64,000 nucleotides of DNA from Gallaecimonas mangrovi (GCF_003367375.1 NZ_CP031416.1:1619501-1683500), one strand, 5' to 3'; shown: positions 34,131 through 43,100, numbered from the stretch's first letter. Notes: a model not told the origin generated them from the letters alone. Translations and numbers: made by a program.

Positions 34131-35158
34131 AAGAGGCAACCTTACTGTTGGTCGATGATGTGCCAGAGAACCTGCATATTCTGCGCGAGGCCCTAAAAGA
34201 CACATACAACCTAAAGGTGGCAACCAGCGGTGCTAAAGCGCTGTTGCTGGCACGCAGTGAGCCCAGGCCCGACTTGGTGCTGCTTGATATTATGATGCCA
34301 GACATGGACGGCATTGAGGTGTGCCAAACCTTAAAAAGCGACCCATTAACCCACCGTATTCCTGTTATTTTCGTCACCGCCATGGGCGAAGTGGCCGACG
34401 AAACTCGGGGTTTTAGTGTTGGCGCCGTTGATTACATCACCAAGCCAATTAGCCCGCCTATTGTCAGGGCCAGGGTGGCTAATCATCTGCAGCTTTATCA
34501 GCAAGAGCGTGGGCTTGAGTCGTTAGTTAGGGAGCGTACCAAAGAGCTGGAGGACACCCGCCAAGCGATTATTGTGCGGTTGGGGCGGGCTGCCGAGTAC
34601 AAAGACAATGAAACCGGTATGCATGTGCAGCGCATGAGCCATTACGCCTATGAGATAGCCTTGGCAATGGCTATGCCCAGCGACTGGGCTGAGTTACTGA
34701 AAGCGGCGGCGCCCATGCATGATGTTGGTAAAATCGGTATTCCCGATGCCATTTTGCAAAAGCCGGGCAAGCTTGATGACCATGAGTGGACGGTGATGCG
34801 CACCCATCCAGAAATTGGTGCCGAAATTCTTAAAGACGACCCGTCACCGCTGATGACCATGGCTTGTGTTATCGCACTAACCCATCATGAAAAATTCAAC
34901 GGTGGCGGCTATCCCAAAGGTCTAAAAGGCCAAGATATTCCCCTTGAGGGGCGCATTGTCGCCGTGGCTGACGTCTTTGATGCCTTGACCTCGGACAGAC
35001 CTTATAAAAAAGCCTGGTCGGTTGATGACGCCTTAGCGCTACTGCACAAAGAAGCGGGCCAGCATTTTGACCCGGATGTGGTGCGCGCCTTTGATAGCAT
35101 CGTTGATAAAGTGCCTGGCATTCGTCAGGCCTTTAATGACGCTCACGAGAAGGCATAA
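34127..35158 (+). CDS. response regulator with HD-GYP c-di-GMP phosphodiesterase output
   Basis: 343 residues. Receiver domain 1-~122 with DD near 10, phospho-Asp in LVLLDIMMPDMDG and Lys in DYITKPIS. A coiled linker (LESLVRERTKELEDTRQAII) leads to an HD-GYP domain with MHDVGKIGIP and THHEKFNGGGYPKG, the motif set of active c-di-GMP hydrolases. ATGA overlap with the hybrid kinase indicates one signalling unit that lowers c-di-GMP when phosphorylated or dephosphorylated (direction unknown). Its 3' end overlaps the converging dioxygenase gene by 16 bases. Confidence 0.92.
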   Translation: MKEATLLLVDDVPENLHILREALKDTYNLKVATSGAKALLLARSEPRPDLVLLDIMMPDMDGIEVCQTLKSDPLTHRIPVIFVTAMGEVADETRGFSVGAVDYITKPISPPIVRARVANHLQLYQQERGLESLVRERTKELEDTRQAIIVRLGRAAEYKDNETGMHVQRMSHYAYEIALAMAMPSDWAELLKAAAPMHDVGKIGIPDAILQKPGKLDDHEWTVMRTHPEIGAEILKDDPSPLMTMACVIALTHHEKFNGGGYPKGLKGQDIPLEGRIVAVADVFDALTSDRPYKKAWSVDDALALLHKEAGQHFDPDVVRAFDSIVDKVPGIRQAFNDAHEKA

Positions 35159-35880
35159 CAGTCCATGGCCAATATGCCGTGGCTAATGCTGTGGTGGAGC
35201 TGGCTGGCATCACCGCCGGCCCCCATCGCCACCAGCAGTGGCACAAAATGCTCGGGACTGGGGTGATTCGCCAGTGCTTCAGGCCCTTGTTGCCAATGCA
35301 GCAACGCCGCCTTGTCTTTGGCCAGTAACTTTTCCTTCACCCAGTCGGCAAAGCGGTTAACCCAGGCGGGCGCCGGTGAGCCTTCAGGCTGCAGTGCTCG
35401 TAAGTTATGGGTCAAGGTGCCGGAGCCGATGATAAGCACATTGTCCTGGCGAAGCGCCGCCAATTTCTGGCCCAGTTCATACAAGGCGTCGTTGCTCCAT
35501 GTCACTGGCAGCGACAGGCTCAGCACCGGAATGTCGGCCTTGGGGTACATCAGTGATAGCGGCACCCAGGCGCCATGGTCTAAACCCCTGTCGACAACCA
35601 CCGCCCCTAATTGTTGGCTCAGTTTTGCCGCCAGTTCAGGGGCGCCTTTAGCCGGATATTGCTGCTGGTAGAGGATGTCAGGGAAACCATAAAAATCATG
35701 AATGGTCTCGGGTTCTGCACTGGTACTAACGGCCAGCCCGCGTGTTGCCCAGTGCGCGGAAATAACCACAATGGCACTGGGTTGATAGTGTTTGCCTAGC
35801 TCAATAAGAAAATCCCGAGCTGGCCCTTCGGTAAGGGCCAGCATGGGGGAGCCGTGGGAGATATAAAGGCTCGGTAACAT
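35143..35880 (-). CDS. DODA-type extradiol ring-opening dioxygenase family protein
   Basis: About 245 residues of the LigB/DODA/YgiD family. The metal-binding His residues lie in LYISHGSP, ISAHWATRG, IHDFYGFPD and LDHGAWVPL. E. coli YgiD opens DOPA-like catechols; the natural substrate here is unknown. ATG at 35880 has GTGAGG upstream; the longer frame to 36012 would overlap doxX. Transcribed with DoxX, 10 bases apart. Confidence 0.88.
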   Translation of the reverse strand: MLPSLYISHGSPMLALTEGPARDFLIELGKHYQPSAIVVISAHWATRGLAVSTSAEPETIHDFYGFPDILYQQQYPAKGAPELAAKLSQQLGAVVVDRGLDHGAWVPLSLMYPKADIPVLSLSLPVTWSNDALYELGQKLAALRQDNVLIIGSGTLTHNLRALQPEGSPAPAWVNRFADWVKEKLLAKDKAALLHWQQGPEALANHPSPEHFVPLLVAMGAGGDASQLHHSISHGILAMDCYAFS

Positions 35881-35890
35881 GGTTAATGCC

Positions 35891-36274
35891 TCACGAAAAA
35901 CGTTTGTTAAGGACCAAAGCGCCGCCACCCAGACCGGCCTGAACCAACAGGGCAACAATCCAAAATACCGGAAATTCCCAGCCGCCGCCTTTATTCGAAA
36001 ATACCCAACCATTGTGCATATGAACGGTTAATGCGCCGAGCAGCAGCGGAATAAAGGCCAGGGCCACCCAGCGGGTGTAGAGGCCGAATATCAGCGCCAA
36101 ACCGCCGCCCACTTCCGCCAAAATAGCGATGTAGGCGAAAAAGCCAGGAAAGCCGACCGATTCAAAGTAACCAACGGTACCAGGAATGGTGAAGACAAAA
36201 ATTTTCATTAAGCCGTGGGCAAGGGCCATTACCCCTAAGGACAGGCGTAATAAAGTGGTGGCATAAGCTTGCAT
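35891..36274 (-). CDS. DoxX family membrane protein
   Basis: 127 residues, four membrane helices, with LLRLSLGVMALAHGLMKIF and YIAILAEVGGGLALIFGLYT typical of DoxX. GGAG lies ~7 bases before the ATG. First gene of a DoxX-dioxygenase pair, downstream of a LysR gene on the same strand. Confidence 0.88.
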   Translation of the reverse strand: MQAYATTLLRLSLGVMALAHGLMKIFVFTIPGTVGYFESVGFPGFFAYIAILAEVGGGLALIFGLYTRWVALAFIPLLLGALTVHMHNGWVFSNKGGGWEFPVFWIVALLVQAGLGGGALVLNKRFS

Positions 36275-36367
36275 GGTGTTTCTCCAAGTCAGGATTCAAA
36301 GTTGATGGTGTGACTTTACTTTCCTGTTCATTGAAGATAATCGCCGTATGTGGAACATCATTGGTTC

Positions 36368-37270
36368 CTATTGGGGGATAATCTCGTTTTCCCAGTAGGG
36401 CGGTGAACCCCAGGCTTGGGCCAGAAAATCGAGAAAAGCTTTTACCTTGGCTGGCAGGTGGCGACGGGCCGGATAGACACCATAAATGCCTAACTGCAGT
36501 AATTGCTGGCCGGGCAACACCACCTTGAGCCGGCCGGCTTTAATGCTGTCGTCCACTAAAAAGCTTGGCTGAAAAGCAATGCCCAAGCCGGCCTCAGCCG
36601 CATAGGTCAGCACTTCGCCATTGTTGCTTTCCAAGGGGCCGTCAATGGCGATGTTTTTGCCTTTGATTGGCCAATAGGTAACGCCGCCGCGGCGGTATTT
36701 AAGGCATTGATGCTGATGTAAGTCATCTATGTCGGTGGGGGAGCCATTGGCAGATAAATAGGCAGGGGAGGCCACCAACAGCAGCTGGCACTGTGTCAGT
36801 TGCCTGGCCACCAGGCTTGAGTCGGGCAGGGTGCCAATACGAATGGCTAGGTCGAAACCGTCTTCTAGTAAATCAATCTTGCGATCATTTAGCTCAAGCC
36901 GTACTTCAAGTTGTGGGTGCTGGGCCATAAATTGCGCCACCAAGGGCGCTAAATAGCGGGTGCCAAATGACATGGGGCCATTAATGCGCAGCCGGCCGCT
37001 GATTTGGCTGTGGCCCTGGCTGAGTTCCGCTTCGGCGTCTTGCAATGCTTGCAGTATGCCTTGGCTGCGGACGAGGTAATTTTGGCCCGCTTCGGTTAAA
37101 TGCAAGCGGCGCGTTGTGCGTTGCAGCAGCCGAACGTTGAGGTGTTCTTCAAGCTGCATCACCAGTTTTGACAGTTGCGTGCGTGATATATCCAGCTGCT
37201 CGGCGGCTTTGGTATAGCTGCCCAGCTCCGCGACTTTGACAAAGGCTTCAATGGCGACCAGCAGATTCAA
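36368..37270 (-). CDS. LysR family transcriptional regulator
   Basis: 300 residues: N-terminal LysR helix-turn-helix (AFVKVAELGSYTKAAEQLDI, SRTQLSKLVMQLEEHLNVRL) and a type-2 periplasmic-binding-like effector domain (GRLRINGPMSFGTRYLAPLV). Start overlaps the stop of the pseudouridine synthase gene by 4 bases. Likely controls the DoxX-dioxygenase pair 90 bases downstream; its effector is unknown. Confidence 0.9.
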   Translation of the reverse strand: MNLLVAIEAFVKVAELGSYTKAAEQLDISRTQLSKLVMQLEEHLNVRLLQRTTRRLHLTEAGQNYLVRSQGILQALQDAEAELSQGHSQISGRLRINGPMSFGTRYLAPLVAQFMAQHPQLEVRLELNDRKIDLLEDGFDLAIRIGTLPDSSLVARQLTQCQLLLVASPAYLSANGSPTDIDDLHQHQCLKYRRGGVTYWPIKGKNIAIDGPLESNNGEVLTYAAEAGLGIAFQPSFLVDDSIKAGRLKVVLPGQQLLQLGIYGVYPARRHLPAKVKAFLDFLAQAWGSPPYWENEIIPQ

Positions 37271-37890
37271 AGCGCGTCCTCAAAAGGTGAGGGCGCGGCG
37301 GTTAAGAAATCGGGCATGGCGGTAATGGTGACATGTTCGCCAAGGGCCTCAAAATACAGCCCATAGGCATGCAAACACACCCGGCTAAAAGCCGTGCCGC
37401 CGTAGAGCTCGTCGCCCAAGATAGGAGCGCCAAGGCTTTTCATTGCTACCCGTAACTGGTGCGTTTTACCGGTTTGTGGCCACAAGCGGTAGAGGCGGCG
37501 GCCATCGCCCAAAGCGCTGCTGTCAAAGCGGGTGATGGCGGGGTTTTGGGTGGTGCGTTGTAACCGCCAGGCGCCGCGGCGCGCTTTACTCATATCGCCT
37601 TTTATTAGGCCTTGCTTCTTGTTGGGTTTTTTATCCGACAGCGCCAAATAACACTTTTTGATTTGCCGTTCTTCAAACAGCCGACCTAACTCGGCAGCCG
37701 CGTCGCTGTCTTTGGCGAAGATAATCAAGCCGGTGGTGACCTTATCTAAACGATGCACTGGCCAAAGTTTGCAGCCAAGGGCTTGTTCTGTGGACACAAA
37801 AAAGCCCGGGCCGTCTTCAGCATGAAAGCTCATGGCCTGGGTTTTATCGACAATCACAAAGCGGGGGCTGTCGTGCACCACCTTAAACAA
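37267..37890 (-). CDS. RluA-like RNA pseudouridine synthase (TIGR01621 type)
   Basis: 207 residues with the catalytic motif VHRLDKVTTGLIIFAKDSDA (Asp nucleophile) and PQTGKTHQLRVAMKSLGAPI plus GDELYG near the end. There is no S4 domain. It should isomerise uridine in an RNA not identifiable from sequence. Overlaps the YcaQ gene by 8 bases upstream and the LysR gene by 4 bases downstream. Confidence 0.88.
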   Translation of the reverse strand: MFKVVHDSPRFVIVDKTQAMSFHAEDGPGFFVSTEQALGCKLWPVHRLDKVTTGLIIFAKDSDAAAELGRLFEERQIKKCYLALSDKKPNKKQGLIKGDMSKARRGAWRLQRTTQNPAITRFDSSALGDGRRLYRLWPQTGKTHQLRVAMKSLGAPILGDELYGGTAFSRVCLHAYGLYFEALGEHVTITAMPDFLTAAPSPFEDAL

Positions 37891-38959
37891 ACACCACCTC
37901 CTTTATGCCGTGAAAACGGGCGAAATCAGCTAAGGCCTTATTGAAGCTGCCAAGTAAACCAGAGCCTGGTTTTTTCTGCCAGTGCAATGCTTTAACCAGC
38001 AATTGGTTATTAGGGCGGTCGGCTTTTAGGTCAACCACGCCAACCAGTTTGTCACCATAAAGAATGGGCAGCGCAAAATAGCCAAAGCGGCGCTTGGGCG
38101 CTGGCAGGTAACATTCCAGTTGGTATTGGAAATCGAACAGGCGGTTAAGGCGTTTTCGTTGCAAAATCAAGGGATCAAAAGGTGACAACAACCGTACCTG
38201 GCGAGGGGCCTTTTTAGGGGGCACAGACTCAGCGCAGTGCAGCATGAGCTCACCATTTTGTTCGATGACTTCGCCACTTTTGCGCATTGCGGCCACCGCG
38301 TCTTTTACCAGCGTTTTGTCGCCAGGGCGCAGGTAGGCTATTTCTTCAACCCGGCCAAAGGCCTGGCAGCGAAGAAAGGTGCGCACTAAATAACAACCGT
38401 AGTCGAGGTCACTGGCACGTTCGGTTACGGTATCAGACGGCAATATGCGCTCGGGTAAATCGAACACTTTTTGGAAACCGTCACGATGGCTGACCATCAG
38501 TTCCCCTTCATGAAACAGCTGCTCTAAGGCCTTTTTTTCATCAGACCACTGCCACCAGCCACCCTTGGCTTTAACAAAATCGGAGGCCTTGAGCTGACCT
38601 TCGGCGCGGATGCGATCGAGTACGTAGCGGCACAGCTTGGCGTTTTTCTCAAACCAATGGCGCTGGCCTTCACGAATTCTGTCCATGCGCACGCGAGCAT
38701 AGGGGTAGCTGGTCATGGGTAGGTAGGCGGCTGCGTGAGACCAATATTCAAAGATCTCTCGCTTGGCTTCGGCATCGGCTAATTGGGATTCTTGATAGTG
38801 CGCTACGCGATTAAATAGCTGGTGGTGATGGGCGCGGCTTATGACCTGAATGGCATCAAGTTGCACCGCGCCTAAATGGCTAATCAGGCCACTTAAGCTC
38901 CCTTTCCAAGGTTCATAAAGGTGCTGGCCAGCCAGCACCTTAAGGCGTGATGAGTCCAT
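37883..38959 (-). CDS. YcaQ/AlkZ-like winged-helix DNA glycosylase
   Basis: 358 residues aligning with E. coli YcaQ throughout (EYWSHAAAYLPMTSYPYARV, LSPFDPLILQRKRLNRLFDF, LECYLPAPKRRFGYFALPIL). YcaQ unhooks DNA interstrand crosslinks; the catalytic Gln-x-Asp motif is seen in AVQLDAIQVISRAHHH. ATG at 38959 chosen over 38995 because MDSSRLKVLAGQHLY begins the domain; no strong ribosome site. Somewhat shorter than E. coli YcaQ (410), lacking its C-terminal tail. Confidence 0.88.
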   Translation of the reverse strand: MDSSRLKVLAGQHLYEPWKGSLSGLISHLGAVQLDAIQVISRAHHHQLFNRVAHYQESQLADAEAKREIFEYWSHAAAYLPMTSYPYARVRMDRIREGQRHWFEKNAKLCRYVLDRIRAEGQLKASDFVKAKGGWWQWSDEKKALEQLFHEGELMVSHRDGFQKVFDLPERILPSDTVTERASDLDYGCYLVRTFLRCQAFGRVEEIAYLRPGDKTLVKDAVAAMRKSGEVIEQNGELMLHCAESVPPKKAPRQVRLLSPFDPLILQRKRLNRLFDFQYQLECYLPAPKRRFGYFALPILYGDKLVGVVDLKADRPNNQLLVKALHWQKKPGSGLLGSFNKALADFARFHGIKEVVFV

Positions 38960-39154
38960 TATCGTTGCCGATAGTGAAAAAACGCAGCCTAACACGCTTT
39001 GCTATTGAAGACACCGCCGACAAGGGCTTAAGGCCATGGTGGTACAGGTTAATTGCTACCAACGAATGCTTGGCTACCTGCTGTTATTGGCCGACGGAGC
39101 TAACCTGTACAGGCAAGCACAGAGCACCAGTGCCGATACCAGTAATCCCCTGGG

Positions 39155-39592
39155 TTAATACCAGCGGCGTACCTTGGCACAGTAGTTTTGGTAATCAGCT
39201 TTGAACTGCTCTTTAAGGTGTTTTTCTTCTTTTCTAATAACGAATAACCAAAGGCAGTAGAGACTCACCGGCAGCATGACGATAGCGAAGGGGCTGCTTA
39301 ACCAAAGCGCAAGACCCAAGTAAAAGAGTGCAAACCCCAGGTACATCGGGTTTCGCGAAAATCGATAGGGGCCTTTTGTCACCAGTTTTGTCGCCTCTTT
39401 ACACCCAAAGAGTGGTGTTTTCGCCAGCAGCAGTGTCACGAGTGCCCACAAGGCGATGGCAAGACCCAGCACAACTAACAGCCAAGATAGGGGTTTGAGT
39501 GGGGTTGGATAAAGTTTGTCGAGGGTTAGACCCAGTAAAAAGCCGATCACTAAAAGCACTACCGGTGTAAAAGCGGCAATAGGCGCTTTCAT
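39155..39592 (-). CDS. isoprenylcysteine methyltransferase-like (PEMT/ICMT) membrane protein
   Basis: 145 residues, four membrane helices. The SAM-binding C-terminal part is recognisable: TKGPYRFSRNPMYLGFALFY and RKEEKHLKEQFKADYQNYCA. Substrate unknown; bacterial members often have no prenylated target. GGAGACCTAC lies before the ATG; 12 bases after the DUF4870 gene. Confidence 0.88.
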   Translation of the reverse strand: MKAPIAAFTPVVLLVIGFLLGLTLDKLYPTPLKPLSWLLVVLGLAIALWALVTLLLAKTPLFGCKEATKLVTKGPYRFSRNPMYLGFALFYLGLALWLSSPFAIVMLPVSLYCLWLFVIRKEEKHLKEQFKADYQNYCAKVRRWY

Positions 39593-39603
39593 GTAGGTCT
39601 CCT

Positions 39604-39939
39604 CTATAAAAAACGCAGGCTAAAGGGATAACGAAAAGCATCACCGTTGGCGGTTTTGACGATGCCAATAATGAGCATGACCACATTAAAAATACTCAGC
39701 AGCACCAACAATGGAATACCGATAACCACCATCAACAGCAGCAACGAAACACATGCACCAAGGGTGACGGTAATTTGAAAGTTAACGGCTTCCCGGCCTT
39801 GTTCATCAATGTAAGCTGCACGGTCTTTATTGATGGCCCAAACCACCACCGGCCCTAAAATATTGCCAAGGGGTACTAAGAATCCTGCTAGGGCGGCAGC
39901 GTGGCAGGCAACGGCCCAATTTTTGGTTTGGGTATCCAT
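39604..39939 (-). CDS. DUF4870 membrane protein
   Basis: 111 residues: three membrane segments with ACHAAALAGFLVPLGNILGP, DEQGREAVNFQITV and a C-terminal GDAFRYPFSLRFL, the DUF4870 pattern. ATG at 39939 is preferred because AAGGA lies at proper spacing; the ATG three codons earlier is only one base after it. Function unknown. Co-directional with the methyltransferase gene. Confidence 0.85.
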   Translation of the reverse strand: MDTQTKNWAVACHAAALAGFLVPLGNILGPVVVWAINKDRAAYIDEQGREAVNFQITVTLGACVSLLLLMVVIGIPLLVLLSIFNVVMLIIGIVKTANGDAFRYPFSLRFL

Positions 39940-39999
39940 ATTGCGCATCCTTGTACAAATAACAGCACACCATGGTGCCTGAAAGGCTCGGCCTTAGTA

Positions 40000-41274
40000 T
40001 CAGGCTTCGTCCATAAACCACGCTGAAACAGCAGCAAGGAGTGCCAGCACGCTTAGCATGAGCACCAGCCATTGGGCGTCAAGATATTGGGCAATGGCGG
40101 CGGTTAAACCGCCAATAACCAGCAGCATAATGCCGATAGCGGTATTGGATAAGGCCACTAAGGTTGCGCGGTTTTCACTGTTGGCCATATCAATAAGATA
40201 AGTTTTACGCCCTAAACGCACTCCGGCATGAGCCACGCTGATGGCAAAAATCATAATGGCAAAGCCCCAATTGTTGCCGCTAGCCCCTAACAGCCAAGTA
40301 ATAAGGCCGGTGAGGGCGGTTAGCATTGCTGCCACACACATCACCAAACGGCTAGAGCGGTCAGCAAAGCGCCCCCAAATCGGCCCAGAAAGAAAGCTTG
40401 CAAGCCCTGATGCCAGCAATAGCACGCCCAAGGTTTCAATGTGCTGATTATTTTTACCGGCCATGGCCACCAGAAAAGGCGTCATGAGTGCGCTAGCCAA
40501 CAGTAGCGTGCGGGTGAATAAAAAACGCCGAAACCGGCTATTTTTCATTGCCGTTAAAAACCCTTTCACCGCTGTTTTTAAGCCATTCTTTCCCCCTTCG
40601 GTTGCGCCTTCGTATTCCGGCAGTTGTTGATAAACTGCCGCGGCAACCAGCCAAAGTAAGCCGGCGAGTACCAGCAGGCTACCCAACAGGGCGCTACCTG
40701 GGGAATTAAACCAGCCAAAGGCAACAGCGAGCCCCAAGACAATGACGCTGGCCCCGGCCACACTGGCGGCATAGCCTGACACTTTGCCGCGTTGGTTTTT
40801 GGCGATGGTTTTTCCCTGAACATCTTTAATGGCAACAGAACAAACCCCGCGCGCCAAACTAAAACCGGCTAACAGCGCAAGAATGCTGATGCCCGCCAGT
40901 TCGCCTTTTAGGCAAAATGCCACCCAGGCCATCGCGAGGATGCAAAGGCCTTGTACCACCGAACCTACTACCCAAAAGGTTTTGCGAATGGGCCTTTTGC
41001 GCAGTTCACTGGCAATCGCCAGCTGCGGCAGTAGTGACAAAGACTCTCGCACCGGCACAAGCCAGGCAGTAAGGCCCAGCGGGGCGCCAAGTGCGCCCAA
41101 TAACCAGGTTAAGGTTAATTTAGGGTCAATCAGGCCGTCGCCCGTTTTGGTTAGGCTGAGGGCGACGATATGAATCAGAAAACTGCGAGGTTGATGGTGG
41201 CAGGCTTGGTCGCTAATGTCCTTGCAGGCACGTGCGTCTTCGTCATCCATGAGCTTTTTCAGCCAAACCGCCAT
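40000..41274 (-). CDS. MFS transporter
   Basis: 424 residues with about 12 membrane helices in two halves separated by a charged loop (QQLPEYEGATEGGKNGLK). A cytoplasmic N-terminal segment of ~30 residues precedes the first helix. The half-two motif GPIWGRFADRSSRLVM is MFS-like. A strong AGGAGG precedes the ATG. Substrate not predictable. Confidence 0.85.
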   Translation of the reverse strand: MAVWLKKLMDDEDARACKDISDQACHHQPRSFLIHIVALSLTKTGDGLIDPKLTLTWLLGALGAPLGLTAWLVPVRESLSLLPQLAIASELRKRPIRKTFWVVGSVVQGLCILAMAWVAFCLKGELAGISILALLAGFSLARGVCSVAIKDVQGKTIAKNQRGKVSGYAASVAGASVIVLGLAVAFGWFNSPGSALLGSLLVLAGLLWLVAAAVYQQLPEYEGATEGGKNGLKTAVKGFLTAMKNSRFRRFLFTRTLLLASALMTPFLVAMAGKNNQHIETLGVLLLASGLASFLSGPIWGRFADRSSRLVMCVAAMLTALTGLITWLLGASGNNWGFAIMIFAISVAHAGVRLGRKTYLIDMANSENRATLVALSNTAIGIMLLVIGGLTAAIAQYLDAQWLVLMLSVLALLAAVSAWFMDEA

Positions 41275-41356
41275 TCTAACCTCCTAAAAGTTAAGCTTTT
41301 TTAGCTTTGTCGAAGGGGCGTTTGGCTGGCAAGTTACAACCGCTGCCTTGTTCAGG

Positions 41357-41698
41357 TTACTGCTCGCTCCAGACCGCCAACATGTTGCCGTCCGGATCGG
41401 TAAAATGAAAACGTCTACCGCCAGGAAAACTGAATATCGGCGCTATGATACGGCCACCTTCGGCTTCGATTTGCTGCTGTTTACGTTCCAGTTCTGGGTG
41501 GTAGATCACCACCAGCGGCCTGCCTGCCGGGATAAAGTTGTCTTGTTTGGCAAAGCCACCTTTCAGCTTGCCGTCGTCAAAACTGCTGTAATCGGCGCCA
41601 TAGTCGGTAAATTCCCACTGGAAAACGGTGCTGTAAAACGCTTTTAATCGTTTAATGTCTTTGGCCGGAAATTCAATATAATCAATGTGGTTGCGCAT
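41357..41698 (-). CDS. VOC family (glyoxalase/bleomycin-resistance-like) protein
   Basis: 113 residues, one VOC module: DYIEFPAKDIKRLKAFYSTV, WEFTDYGADYSSF, and the closing RFHFTDPDGNMLAVWSE. Likely a dimeric metal- or ligand-binding protein; substrate unknown. Divergent from the 41731 gene by 32 bases. Confidence 0.88.
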   Translation of the reverse strand: MRNHIDYIEFPAKDIKRLKAFYSTVFQWEFTDYGADYSSFDDGKLKGGFAKQDNFIPAGRPLVVIYHPELERKQQQIEAEGGRIIAPIFSFPGGRRFHFTDPDGNMLAVWSEQ

Positions 41699-41730
41699 GT
41701 TTTCGGTCCATTTAGCCTAGAGGATTTGGT

Positions 41731-42393
41731 ATGAAGGGAGTCTTCCGTTACCTGATAGTTTTAGTTGTGGGGTTTGGTCTGGGGGCTTGGTGGTTGGGTG
41801 GCGCTAATGAGGCGCCGCCAACTCAGCCAGCGCTTAACTACAAGCTCACTCAGGCTCCGCCTCCCAAGCCTACGCCGGTGCCAGCCACTGTCAATATCAC
41901 CGCCCCACCATCGGTGCCTGCCGCTTCACCCCTGGCGCAAACGGACGAGCCTGCAGCCAATACGCAAAATCGTGATCTCGGCGCGGATAGGGCCGAGCAA
42001 GTTGCTGACTTTGAACAGCGTTTAAGTCAAGCCCAAAACGGCAATAGCCATAGCGAGGCTGCTACTCGGCAAATTTGGGCGAGTGCAAAACAGTTAGAAC
42101 AAAGCCGTGATATCAGCATGCAGGCGGTGTCTTGCGATGCCAAGGCGCATTGTATGTACAAAATATGGGGCGACTCTGTGGAAGACGTTATTGCGGCCCG
42201 TGCTGCAATAAGCAAGGCCTTAGCGGAAAATGGCTTTGGCCGCGCACCTATCGGCGTGAATTATGACCACCCTAAAAGTGAGGGCGGCGCCATTACCATG
42301 ATGGTGGAAGATCTGCGAGGTCAAAGGCCGCATCAAGCCGTGTCTTTTGATGAAGTGTTGTTAACTAAAAGCCAAGCTATTACCGCTCACTGA
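41731..42393 (+). CDS. hypothetical membrane-anchored periplasmic protein
   Basis: 220 residues, family not recognised. One N-terminal signal-anchor helix (YLIVLVVGFGLGAWWLGG), then a Pro/Ala-rich linker to ~residue 80 (PPPKPTPVPATVNITAPPSV), then a folded domain with two Cys (MQAVSCDAKAHCMYKIWGD) that could pair. AGAGGA precedes the ATG. The architecture suggests a periplasmic domain held off the inner membrane by a stiff linker. Confidence 0.7.
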   Translation: MKGVFRYLIVLVVGFGLGAWWLGGANEAPPTQPALNYKLTQAPPPKPTPVPATVNITAPPSVPAASPLAQTDEPAANTQNRDLGADRAEQVADFEQRLSQAQNGNSHSEAATRQIWASAKQLEQSRDISMQAVSCDAKAHCMYKIWGDSVEDVIAARAAISKALAENGFGRAPIGVNYDHPKSEGGAITMMVEDLRGQRPHQAVSFDEVLLTKSQAITAH

Positions 42394-42489
42394 ACAAGCG
42401 TGGCTTTCTAAGCAAGCTTGAGCAGGCTGATTATACTTGTGTTACAGGTGTTCACGTGGAGCACCATGCAAGTTCAGAGGAGTGATGTT

Positions 42490-43074
42490 ATGAGTCATAT
42501 CTGGGGCCTGCTTACTCATCCTGACCGTGAGATGCACGATATCGCCAAGGAACACGAGACGGTATCTCACCATTACGTTCATCATGTGCTGATGTTAGCG
42601 GCCATACCGGTGATTTGTGCCTTTATCGGTACTACTCAGGTTGGCTGGAACTTAGGCAGCGGCCATATACCCCTGCAACTGTCGACCGCCTTGCTACTGG
42701 GCATTGTGTTTTATGCGGTGATCTTGGGTGGCGTAGCACTTATGGGTAATGTGATCCACTGGCTGGCAAGGGATTACCCGCAGCGGCCAACGCTAAAAGA
42801 GTGCACCGTATTTGCCGGCTACATTGCCACACCAATGTTTTTAAGTGGCTTGGTGGCGCTGTATCCCATGGTGTGGTTATGCCTGTTAGTGGGGGCGGCA
42901 GGGCTGCTTTATTCCGGCTATTTACTGTTTCTGGCGGTACCCAGCTTTCTTAATATTGCCAAAGAAGAAAGCCTGCGGGTCTCGGGCTCTATCTTCGCCA
43001 TTGGCATTTTGGTCTTTGAGTTTATGCTCGGCCTTGGCGTTGTTATTTGGGGCTTTGGTGCTTATCTCTTTTAA
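42490..43074 (+). CDS. Yip1/YohC family inner-membrane protein
   Basis: 194 residues, five membrane helices. Starts MSHIWGLLTHPDREMHDIAK, as YohC-like proteins do (E. coli YohC is 195). AGAGGAG lies upstream of ATG 42490; upstream in-frame starts are unlikely. Function unknown. Followed by a bidirectional terminator. Confidence 0.85.
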   Translation: MSHIWGLLTHPDREMHDIAKEHETVSHHYVHHVLMLAAIPVICAFIGTTQVGWNLGSGHIPLQLSTALLLGIVFYAVILGGVALMGNVIHWLARDYPQRPTLKECTVFAGYIATPMFLSGLVALYPMVWLCLLVGAAGLLYSGYLLFLAVPSFLNIAKEESLRVSGSIFAIGILVFEFMLGLGVVIWGFGAYLF

Positions 43075-43100
43075 AAAAGGCCGCTGAAGCGGCCTTTTTT
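43073..43100. terminator. bidirectional terminator between the YohC-like gene and nagA
   Basis: GGCCGC (43079-43084), TGAA, GCGGCC (43089-43094), with A6 before and T6 after. Almost the same stem as the terminator at 4598-4626. Confidence 0.85.
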
